Part shown: in pieces, positions 1 to 7,026 of the stretch | Layout: each line of letters begins with the position of its first letter | Numbering within the stretch: position 1 is the stretch's first letter | Assembly (NCBI RefSeq): GCF_000178475.1 | Contig: NZ_ADNY01000005.1 | Span: 1-7,986 of the forward strand | Direction: 5' to 3' | Length of the DNA stretch: 7,986 bases | Source of the DNA: Lactobacillus amylolyticus DSM 11664 | GTDB lineage: Bacteria; Bacillota; Bacilli; Lactobacillales; Lactobacillaceae | Notes under the pieces: model-generated | Seen by the model: the letters and a program-made list of their open reading frames with translations, nothing else | Told to the model about the DNA's origin: nothing | Databases searched by the model: none | Program-made: the position numbers and the translations under genes

Positions 1-5
1 TTTTA

Positions 6-593
6 TTATGCATTTACTTGATTCAAGGCTTGACCATCGATCAAATAAGAAATAATATTTTTACTTGCTTCTTTAGACAAATTGTATCTTGCCATATGAG
101 TTGCACTACCAACATGTGGCGTCGTGATTACATTATCAAGACCTGCTAATTCTTCATCGACTTCATTTTCATTCTCAAAGACATCCAAACCAGCACCGGC
201 AATTTCATCAGATTTAAGGGCATCAACTAAGGCTGCTTGATCAACCAATCCGCCCCAAGCTACGTTAATCAAGAAAGCAGTATCTTTCATCTTAGATAAA
301 GCCGCAGCATCAATAATATGACGTGTTTCTTCAGTTAAAGGAGCATTCAAAGATAAAAAGTTGCTTTCTTTTAAAAGCGTATCTAAATCAACATATTTAG
401 CATCAATGTCATTTTCTGTTTGATGGCGATTATGATAAATAATCTTCATTCAAAGCATCTTACCGAATTTTGCTACTTGAGAACCAATTCTGCCTAAACC
501 TAAAATGCCTAGAGTTTTGCTTTCAATACTATATCCTTGGTTATCATACTCACTCATGTTAAGGAAAACGCCCTCGCGCATACTTTCAGCAAT
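6..593 (-). pseudogene. D-2-hydroxyacid dehydrogenase remnant (5'-truncated, internal stop)
   Basis: Remnant of an NAD-dependent D-2-hydroxyacid dehydrogenase (D-lactate/glyoxylate reductase-like family). One frame runs 593 to 6, interrupted by a TGA at 450-452. The part before the stop (47 codons) holds the Rossmann motif GLGRIG, and the part after it (147 codons from ATG 449) continues the fold into DVFENE and TPHVGSAT. The Glu (E94 of the second part) and His (H112) of the family's Arg-Glu-His triad remain. The Arg of the usual N-x-A-R-G motif is Trp (NVAWGG, W65). About 100-130 N-terminal residues of a roughly 320-residue family are absent. The recognisable frame begins directly after the TAA of the HAD gene, so a deletion probably removed the original start and promoter. 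The TGA is followed at once by ATG, which could allow re-initiation, but no ribosome binding site is seen and the catalytic domain would still be incomplete. Almost certainly non-functional. Confidence 0.9.
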
Positions 594-1409
594 TTACTTA
601 TTGAGAATTGCATTAATTGCTTTTGCTACTCCATCATGATTACAATCTGTCGTAATTTGATCAGCATTTTTCTTGGTAATTGCTACAGCATTGCCCATCG
701 CAACCCCTAGGCCAGCATACTTGATCATTGGCATGTCATTAGCTTGATCTCCCAAGGCCATAACATTTTCTGCCTTAATTTCCAAGTGCTCGCACAAAAC
801 CTTTAGCCCAGTTGCCTTATCTGTATTAGCGGCAGTTGCTTCGTAATAGAATGGTTCTGTTTTAGAAAAAGTTACTCTCTTCTTCATCTGGTCAAAAAGC
901 GGGTCCTTGATCTTTTCATCCAGATATTCTGGATTATCAATATACATGCATTTGATTATTGGAATTTGCCGCATTTCTTCAGCAGTTCGATAGGAAACTT
1001 CCAGTCTGACGATTCTCGAGTTATAAATCGTATAATGTCCTATATCACGGTTATCTGTATATATTCTATTTAAACCCACTGCATGAAAATGCAACCTAAG
1101 CTTTCTTGCGATTGCCTCAAGATCAATATACTCTGAATAATTAAGTCCTCGTTTAAACAGAACTTTGCCATTTGTTGATTCAGTCACTGCACCATTGAAG
1201 CTTACGACAAATTGATCATCTTGATTGTTTAGCCCCAGTTCATCTAAATAGCGCTGTGCACCAGACAAAGGGCGTCCAGTACAAATCACAATTTTCTTTC
1301 CCTGCTTTTTTGCACTTAAAATAGCTTCCTTTACTGCAGGGGTAATCTCTTTTTTAGAATTGACCAGAGTGCCATCAATATCAATTGCAATTAGCTTAAT
1401 GTTTTTCAT
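594..1409 (-). CDS. Cof-type HAD-IIB family phosphatase (YidA-like)
   Basis: Predicted cytoplasmic Mg-dependent sugar-phosphate or cofactor phosphatase of the haloacid dehalogenase superfamily, Cof/YidA subgroup. The protein is 271 residues, matching the usual ~270. Motif I is AIDIDGTL with nucleophile D10 and acid/base D12. Motif II is ICTGRP with T44. The motif III Lys is probably K198 (TDKATG). Motif IV is GDQANDM with D221 and D225, followed by GVAMGNA. The C2-type cap lies between motifs II and III. The start chosen is ATG 1409, because AAGGA at 1418-1422 is 8 bases upstream; an in-frame TTG at 1430 would add seven residues and bury that site. The gene is intact, lying between a broken aldo-keto reductase upstream and a broken dehydrogenase that starts immediately after its stop. 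The substrate cannot be predicted, since YidA-like enzymes are promiscuous on sugar phosphates. Confidence 0.93.
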   Translation of the reverse strand: MKNIKLIAIDIDGTLVNSKKEITPAVKEAILSAKKQGKKIVICTGRPLSGAQRYLDELGLNNQDDQFVVSFNGAVTESTNGKVLFKRGLNYSEYIDLEAIARKLRLHFHAVGLNRIYTDNRDIGHYTIYNSRIVRLEVSYRTAEEMRQIPIIKCMYIDNPEYLDEKIKDPLFDQMKKRVTFSKTEPFYYEATAANTDKATGLKVLCEHLEIKAENVMALGDQANDMPMIKYAGLGVAMGNAVAITKKNADQITTDCNHDGVAKAINAILNK

Positions 1410-1417
1410 AACAATTT

Positions 1418-1422
1418 TCCTT
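1418..1422 (-). promoter_or_regulatory. Ribosome binding site fixing the HAD start
   Basis: AAGGA on the minus strand, 8 bases before ATG 1409. It supports this start over the TTG at 1430, which has only a T-rich stretch and no purine-rich site upstream. Confidence 0.7.
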
Positions 1423-1428
1423 ATACAC

Positions 1429-1457
1429 AAAAAAACATTATTTTCTCAAATAGTGCT
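1429..1457 (-). terminator. Weak terminator-like hairpin after the aldo-keto reductase remnant
   Basis: Immediately after the old stop codon TAG (1458-1460), CACTATTT pairs with AAATAATG around a GAGA loop (one C-A mismatch, extended by two weaker pairs), followed by seven T at 1435-1429. The position and T-run suggest the original terminator of the aldo-keto reductase. The stem is AT-rich and mismatched, so it is probably inefficient, and readthrough into the HAD gene is possible. Confidence 0.4.
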
Positions 1458-2217
1458 CTAAAATCTTAGTTTTTTAAGTTCTTCCATATCGCTATCGTCA
1501 ATTTCAAAATCCAATTGTCGATCTTGCTTCATATCGTTAATCTTATCAGTTTTTGGTAAAACAACGCACCCTCATTGACAATCATATTTAAGCATTAATT
1601 GTGCCGGACTGACATGATATTTGTCAGCATACTTCTTAATCTTCAAATTAGTCAATGCGCGACCATGGGCAAGAGGCGAATATGCTTCAACGATAATTCC
1701 TTGTTCTTGACAACATTTCATCAACGTTAAAGGAGTATTGCCAATATTTACTTCGATTTGGTTAACAGCTGGTTTAATCGTTCCAGTATCAATAATGTTA
1801 TCAAGGTCTTCCTTTAAGAAATTAGAAACTCCAATAGCTCTAACTTTGCCAGCCTTGACAGCTTCTTCCATTGCTCGCCAATTCTCTAGATTTCCTTTAA
1901 AATGTCGGTCAGGAGTACGATTAACTTCAACCCATGGTTGCGGAGAGTGAATTAATAAAAGATCAATATAATCTAGACTAAACTTTTCCAAAGCTTCATC
2001 AATTGACTTTTTGGTTCCTTCATAATCCTTGACTGCAGTTGGAACTTTGGTTGTCAGGAAAAATATAAGAATTCCAGATTCCCTTGCCAACTCCAACTTC
2101 ATTACCGTAATCTCTTGCAGTATCAAACGCTTTATAGACACAAGAATGGCCTGACGAACGACTTTTTTGGGCCTCGTCATTATTAAGCAGCCACGTTCCC
2201 ATTTGAACTTGTGTTAT
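1458..2217 (-). pseudogene. Aldo-keto reductase pseudogene (three frame changes, internal TGA)
   Basis: Broken NADPH-dependent aldo-keto reductase, resembling the 2,5-diketo-gluconate reductase/YvgN group. Pieces in order: MGTWLLNNDEAQK in one frame (from 2202), then KVVRQAIL in a second frame, then VYKAFDTARDYGNEVGVGKGI back in the first, then FFLTTKVPTAVKDYEG onward in the second. The first shift is explained by one extra A in a run of six at about 2155. In the second frame an in-frame TGA at 1572-1574 cuts the protein at KYDCQ; beyond it GCVVLPKTDKIND continues to the natural stop TAG at 1458. All four family catalytic residues can be recognised: Asp (FDTA), Tyr (DYGNE), Lys (TTKVP) and His (LLIHSP). 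The first ~20 residues upstream of GTW are degenerate, with no plausible start or ribosome binding site. Several independent lesions favour real decay over one sequencing error. Confidence 0.93.
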
Positions 2218-2238
2218 TGCTTGGCAAACAAAATAGGT

Positions 2239-2277
2239 AAAAAGAAAGGGCTGACCACTTTATCTGTCAACTCTTTC
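2239..2277 (-). terminator. Rho-independent terminator of the nitroreductase-coaBC unit
   Basis: On the minus strand GAAAGAGTTGAC (2277-2266) pairs with GTCAGCCCTTTC (2255-2244), with one A-C mismatch and one G-U pair, around a 10-base loop, followed by five T (2243-2239). It lies 66 bases past the coaBC stop in the right orientation. The 140-base gap 2203-2342 holds this hairpin and otherwise no gene that I can see. Confidence 0.7.
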
Positions 2278-2342
2278 TCCTCAGTCTCTTAATTCCTACA
2301 ACTACAATGATAGCTTAATTTTGATTAATAGCAAGGGGTGTT

Positions 2343-3533
2343 TTACCTAATAAATAAAGATTTTTGCAGCAAATTTACTATTTTGTCAGCAACTTTTGTC
2401 TTTTTCATTCTAGGTAGTTCAAATACCGGCTTCCCCTGGCCTAAGATAAAAATTTTGTCCTCATCACTGCCAAAACTGTCCGTGGACACATTATTGGCAA
2501 TAATGTAATCTGCTCCCTTTTCTTTTAATTTACGTTGGGCATTTTTCAGTAAATCATTCGTTTCGGCCGCAAAGCCAATTACCAGTTGATCTTTACGTTT
2601 ATTTTTGCTGACCGTTTTAAGAATATCTGGTGTCTTAACCAGGCTTAAATCTAAATTGGCTTGATCCATACTCTTTTTTATTTTTTGATCAGCAACTTTC
2701 TTAAGACGCCAATCTGCTACTGCGGCCGCCATAATTAGTGCATCTGCTTTAGGAAATTCTTCTTGAACAGCGGATAACATTTTTTCAGTTGTTTCCGCAT
2801 GAATCAGCCTTATTCCCTTAGGCAGCGCCACGCTAATTGAGCCATAAATCAAACAAACGTCTGCTCCTGCTCTTTTTGCAGCCCGGGCAATTGCAATTCC
2901 CATTTTCCCGCTGGAACGATTGCCAATAAAACGGACTGGATCGATTGGTTCCCTAGTTCCACCGGCAGTTACAATAATTTTTTTACCGGTTAAAGGCAGA
3001 GTCTCACGTAAATTTTGTTCAATCCAAGAGGTAATTGCTTCTGGTTCGGGCATCCTTCCTTTAGCCTTATAACCTTCAGCCAAAACGCCAATTACTGGAT
3101 CAAGGATCTTAACATCATTTTCCTTCAAGAAAGCTAAATTTCTTTGGGTCGCCGGATTAGCTAGCATTTGATCATTCATCGCTGGAACGACGTATTTAGG
3201 TGCTTGAGTTGCCAAAATAGTCGTACTAGCAGCGTCATCTGCAATCCCATTCGCCATTTTCGCAATAAAATTGGCTGTGGCTGGCACTACTAAGGCTAAT
3301 TCAGTCCAGCGGGCCAATGAAACATGTGAAATTTGAGCTTCATTTTCTTTTAACCAAAGATCTTCTAAAACCGGATATTTAGTCAAAGAAGCTAATGTTG
3401 CAGAAGTAACAAATTTTTCAGCATTCTTGGTCATTACTACTCTGACTTCATGACCCTTTTTTTCGAGCAAGCGCACGACATTGACCGCTTTATAGCAAGC
3501 AATCCCACCTGTTAAGTAAACCGCGATTCTCAT
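2343..3533 (-). CDS. coaBC: Bifunctional phosphopantothenoylcysteine decarboxylase / phosphopantothenate-cysteine ligase
   Basis: Catalyses two consecutive coenzyme A steps: ligation of cysteine to 4'-phosphopantothenate (CoaB) and FMN-dependent decarboxylation of the product (CoaC). The protein is 396 residues, normal for the fused form. The N-terminal flavoprotein domain (about 1-175) begins IAVYLTGGIACYK and has the catalytic His in SHVSLARW (H70) and the PAMN motif (N120). The C-terminal ligase domain (about 183-396) shows VTAGGTREPIDPVRFIGN with N205, SSGKMG, AAAVADW (269-275) and KIKK (284-287). The oddity is in the substrate-clamp flap: the usual Cys of the LACG...GRM motif is Glu153 (LAEGYKAKGRM). 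This may be a lineage trait rather than a defect. Only a weak AGG site precedes ATG 3533. The nitroreductase stop is 25 bases upstream, so the two are probably co-transcribed. Confidence 0.96.
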   Translation of the reverse strand: MRIAVYLTGGIACYKAVNVVRLLEKKGHEVRVVMTKNAEKFVTSATLASLTKYPVLEDLWLKENEAQISHVSLARWTELALVVPATANFIAKMANGIADDAASTTILATQAPKYVVPAMNDQMLANPATQRNLAFLKENDVKILDPVIGVLAEGYKAKGRMPEPEAITSWIEQNLRETLPLTGKKIIVTAGGTREPIDPVRFIGNRSSGKMGIAIARAAKRAGADVCLIYGSISVALPKGIRLIHAETTEKMLSAVQEEFPKADALIMAAAVADWRLKKVADQKIKKSMDQANLDLSLVKTPDILKTVSKNKRKDQLVIGFAAETNDLLKNAQRKLKEKGADYIIANNVSTDSFGSDEDKIFILGQGKPVFELPRMKKTKVADKIVNLLQKSLFIR

Positions 3534-3558
3534 TTTTACCTACTTTACATATATATCA

Positions 3559-4044
3559 TTATTTAATAGTTACTTTGTAACGGTTAGAACGGTCCTCAGC
3601 TTCCGGTTTTTCTTTTGGATATCCGACACTGACGATAACTTGAATCTTGTAGCCTTCGTCAATTCCAAGTTTTTTCTTTAAAGCAACATCTTTATCAATA
3701 GAAAAAGCTGCGCCCATTACATAAACAGAACCTAATCCGATACTGTTTGCTTCGACCATAATATTTTCAGCAGCAACTGATGCGTCCCGCTCACCAAATT
3801 GACTATCAGCCTTGGTAGCAATAACAAAAAGCAGTGGTGCATCATAGCATGCATGATCGCAAGCATCTTCAATTTTATTTAAATATGCATCATCCTTTAT
3901 AACGCTAGCTTGCATGACATCGGTTTGGTGCATCCCACATGGTGCAGCATTAAAAGCCGCAATTAATTGAGTGACTTCTGGTTCAGTCAGTTTATCAGGT
4001 CTAAATTTACGTACAGATTGTCTGGTTAAAATTGCATCAGTCAT
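3559..4044 (-). CDS. Nitroreductase family FMN-dependent oxidoreductase (short)
   Basis: Predicted cytoplasmic flavoprotein of the nitroreductase superfamily, which reduces nitro compounds, quinones or flavins with NAD(P)H; the natural substrate is unknown. At 161 residues it is shorter than the common 170-220. The N-terminal FMN-phosphate motif is TRQSVRKF (R8, S10, R12). A central AAENIMVEANSIGLGSVYVMG segment matches the conserved helix and the glycine-rich turn of the family. The C-terminal VIVSVGYPKEKPEAEDR resembles the conserved GYP..P...R tail. ATG 4044 is supported by AAAGGAGA at 4053-4060, 8 bases away, the best ribosome binding site on this strand. It is the first gene of a probable two-gene unit with coaBC and is divergent from the GntR operon. 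No functional link to CoA synthesis is evident beyond both proteins binding flavin. Confidence 0.88.
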   Translation of the reverse strand: MTDAILTRQSVRKFRPDKLTEPEVTQLIAAFNAAPCGMHQTDVMQASVIKDDAYLNKIEDACDHACYDAPLLFVIATKADSQFGERDASVAAENIMVEANSIGLGSVYVMGAAFSIDKDVALKKKLGIDEGYKIQVIVSVGYPKEKPEAEDRSNRYKVTIK

Positions 4045-4093
4045 AAAAAAAATCTCCTTTGCACAATATCTTTTACTTCTATTTTAATCCTTT

Positions 4094-4121
4094 ATTCTAA
4101 AAATACCTATAATTCGTTCAG
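4094..4121 (-). promoter_or_regulatory. Candidate promoter for the nitroreductase-coaBC unit
   Basis: On the minus strand TAGAAT (4099-4094) fits a -10 box, with a poor -35 candidate CTGAAC (4121-4116) 16 bases upstream. It would place the start of transcription about 40 bases before ATG 4044. The -35 match is weak, so this is only a candidate. It lies close to the divergent cre-like site. Confidence 0.3.
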
Positions 4122-4124
4122 CAT

Positions 4125-4153
4125 TTGACAGCGCTTCCTAAAATAGATATGAT
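4125..4153 (+). promoter_or_regulatory. Strong sigma-70-type promoter of the GntR/DUF3284/bgl operon
   Basis: TTGACA (4125-4130), a 17-base spacer and TATGAT (4148-4153): a perfect -35 and a 5/6 -10 at ideal spacing. Transcription should begin near 4160, roughly 100 bases before the GntR start codon and about 11 bases before the leader hairpin. Confidence 0.85.
4126..4139. promoter_or_regulatory. cre-like catabolite control site over the -35 box
   Basis: TGACAGCGCTTCCT matches the Gram-positive cre consensus TGWNANCGNTNNCA at every defined position but the last. It overlaps the -35 hexamer, where CcpA/HPr-Ser-P binding would block RNA polymerase. This fits an operon for an alternative sugar. 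CcpA itself is not in the window. Confidence 0.65.
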
Positions 4154-4170
4154 TAGGTTTAATTTCTCTG

Positions 4171-4225
4171 AAGAGATGCTACATAAATGCTAGAATTAAT
4201 AGTAAATTATGTAGCATCTCTTTTT
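4171..4225 (+). terminator. Leader hairpin with T-run (possible attenuator) before the GntR gene
   Basis: Two perfectly complementary 16-base arms (4171-4186 and 4207-4222, core AGAGATGCTACATAA) flank a 20-base loop, and the 3' arm runs into TTTTT. This has the form of an intrinsic terminator, with the T-run on the plus strand only. It sits between a strong promoter and the GntR start, so it would act on the operon's own transcript. The stem is AT-rich, so termination may be partial. Alternatives are an mRNA-stabilising hairpin or a protein-binding inverted repeat. Confidence 0.6.
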
Positions 4226-4258
4226 ATAAACTCAAACCTAAACAAAGATGGTGAAATA

Positions 4259-4981
4259 ATGGCAAAAGAAAAATACTTGGAAATTGCGAAAATAATCAAT
4301 GATCGAATCAACGATGGAACCTATCAGGCTCGTCAGCCTCTTCCCGACCAGGAAAGTTTGGCCAAGGAATTAGGCGTCAGTCGTTTGACGGTAAAAAAAG
4401 CATTAGATGGCTTGGAAAGAAAAGGCTTGGTCTACAAGCAATCAGGATTGGGCACTTACGTCTCAGGTACCATTCCAATTCAAACTAGATATGATTCACC
4501 TGCTAACATGTTCACGGGCTTACGCAATTTGCTAGGCCGCGATAATGTTAAAAGCCAGATAATCAAGTTTAATGTTGAATTTCCAAATGAAAACATTCAA
4601 AAATACTTGTGTCTTAAACATTCAGAACCAGTTTACAATATTGTTCGTTTAAGAATTGTCGATGACTCACCTTTAATTATCGAACATACTTATATGCCTG
4701 TTAAGCTTGTACCAAATCTTGACGAAAACATTCTTCATAAATCAATCTATCAATATATCCATAAAGAATTAAAGCTGAAATTTGGTCATGCTTATCGTAA
4801 AATTCGTGCGTGCAAAGCGGATCAGTACGATCAGAAGTACTTAAACGCTAAAAAGAGTGATCCAATGTTGGAATTGGAGCAAATCGTTTGGCTTACTAAC
4901 GGTGATCCGATCGAATATTCAACTAGTCGAAACCGCTATGATCAGCGTGACTACACAATCGTCGAAAACAATAGGTTTTAG
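4259..4981 (+). CDS. GntR-family transcriptional regulator (HutC/UTRA subfamily)
   Basis: Predicted DNA-binding repressor, 240 residues, of the HutC type that senses a phosphorylated sugar through a UTRA domain. The winged helix-turn-helix is at about 5-70: LPDQESLAKELGVSRLTVKK holds the HTH, and GLERKGLVYKQSGLGTYV forms the wing. The UTRA domain spans about 90-235, with the characteristic VYNIVRLRIVDDSPLIIEHTY stretch (split here as VYNIVRLRIV and DDSPLIIEHTY) and a PIEYSTSRNRYD-like end. ATG 4259 is chosen because GGTGA lies just upstream; an in-frame ATG at 4187 would start inside the leader hairpin loop. It is followed by DUF3284 and GH1 genes on the same strand with a 17-base gap. By context it probably represses its own operon and is relieved by a beta-glucoside phosphate. 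I could not identify its operator. Confidence 0.93.
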   Translation: MAKEKYLEIAKIINDRINDGTYQARQPLPDQESLAKELGVSRLTVKKALDGLERKGLVYKQSGLGTYVSGTIPIQTRYDSPANMFTGLRNLLGRDNVKSQIIKFNVEFPNENIQKYLCLKHSEPVYNIVRLRIVDDSPLIIEHTYMPVKLVPNLDENILHKSIYQYIHKELKLKFGHAYRKIRACKADQYDQKYLNAKKSDPMLELEQIVWLTNGDPIEYSTSRNRYDQRDYTIVENNRF

Positions 4982-4998
4982 ACGACAAAGGAGTTTTT

Positions 4999-5409
4999 AT
5001 GATTACAATAACTAAAGAATTTAATTTTACTGCTAATGATTTTTTTAACTACCTAGATAAGCAATTGATCTATAGCATAAAAAAATCCCGCAATAACGAT
5101 ATGCCAGTTAAATTGGTTTCTGGCATTCGCTATCAGCAGGATGATATTGAAACTGTTATCACAACTTATAAACGTGGCGAGGCTTATGAAGCAAGTTTTA
5201 AAAATTCACGCATGGATGTCTTCATCTCTTACCACACACAAGACACCGAAAACGGCGTCAAGATAACTTTCTCTGAAGAAATTAAAAACTATGATCCAGC
5301 TAGTCATGGCAAGTTCAATAACTGGCTCTACAATGTTCAGCTCAAGCATGGCACCAAGAAAGAACTAAAACAGATGGTTGATAATGTAAAAGAGAGTTTA
5401 TTAGTATAA
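4999..5409 (+). CDS. DUF3284 domain protein
   Basis: A 136-residue cytoplasmic protein of unknown function with no signal peptide or membrane segment. I recognise it as DUF3284 from its start (ITITKEFNFTANDFFNYL), full-length size and position between a GntR regulator and a phospho-beta-glucosidase, where this family is often found in lactobacilli and other Firmicutes. The pattern of an N-terminal strand and helix, a strand-rich middle and a C-terminal amphipathic helix (KKELKQMVDNVKESLL) is compatible with a small-molecule-binding START-like fold, but that is inference. ATG 4999 has a good AAAGGAG site. It is 17 bases after the GntR gene and 64 bases before the glucosidase, so it is part of the operon. 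A role in handling or sensing the glucoside phosphate is plausible but unproven. Confidence 0.8.
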   Translation: MITITKEFNFTANDFFNYLDKQLIYSIKKSRNNDMPVKLVSGIRYQQDDIETVITTYKRGEAYEASFKNSRMDVFISYHTQDTENGVKITFSEEIKNYDPASHGKFNNWLYNVQLKHGTKKELKQMVDNVKESLLV

Positions 5410-5427
5410 AGCAAATAAGAAAAAATA

Positions 5428-6922
<1,495 letters not shown>

Positions 6923-6932
6923 TAATCGTTTT

Positions 6933-6961
6933 AAAAAACATCCCTGCGGGGATGTTTTTTT
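6933..6961 (+). terminator. Strong intrinsic terminator of the bgl operon
   Basis: AAAAAACATCCC (6933-6944), loop TGCG, then GGGATGTTTTTT and one more T. The stem is a perfect 12 bp, with seven T in the tail, starting 11 bases past the glucosidase stop. The A/T arms make it potentially bidirectional, but no opposing gene is present. Confidence 0.93.
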
Positions 6962-6987
6962 ATGCTATTTTCGGATTTTCATTATGC

Positions 6988-6996
6988 TGTTAAAAT
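6988..6996 (+). promoter_or_regulatory. Candidate extended -10 promoter for the nucleoside hydrolase
   Basis: TGTTAAAAT has the form TGn plus a TAAAAT -10 box. No good -35 box is seen 16-18 bases upstream (TTTTCG only). A promoter is expected here because the preceding operon terminates at 6961 and the next gene begins at 7027. Confidence 0.35.
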
Positions 6997-7026
6997 AAAC
7001 AAAAAAGACTTTGAAAGGTTTTAGCG

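Noticed and set aside
1410..1430. TTG start extending the HAD protein by seven residues
   Set aside because: The AAGGA site at 1418-1422 is placed for ATG 1409 and would be inside the coding region with the earlier start.
1421..1449. TTGAGA and TATAAG, 18 bases apart, as a promoter for the HAD gene
   Set aside because: The -10-like box overlaps the HAD ribosome binding site, so the transcript would start at about the start codon; the stretch is better explained by a hairpin and T-run.
1738..1950. Plus-strand open frame of 70 codons
   Set aside because: It is antisense to the clearly recognisable aldo-keto reductase remnant, with no family similarity or ribosome binding site.
2239..2270. TTGACA at 2270-2265 on the minus strand as a -35 box for the aldo-keto reductase
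   Set aside because: It lies within the 5' arm of the coaBC terminator hairpin and has no convincing -10 box at 16-18 bases.
4187..4258. In-frame upstream ATG that would extend the GntR protein by 24 residues
   Set aside because: It lies in the loop of the leader hairpin with no clear ribosome binding site, the extra residues do not resemble a GntR start, and ATG 4259 gives the normal family beginning.
4160..4258. T-box, metabolite riboswitch or BglG-type antiterminator in the GntR leader
   Set aside because: The leader is only about 100 bases, lacks T-box and RAT sequence features, and shows a single simple hairpin; a plain attenuator is all that can be supported.
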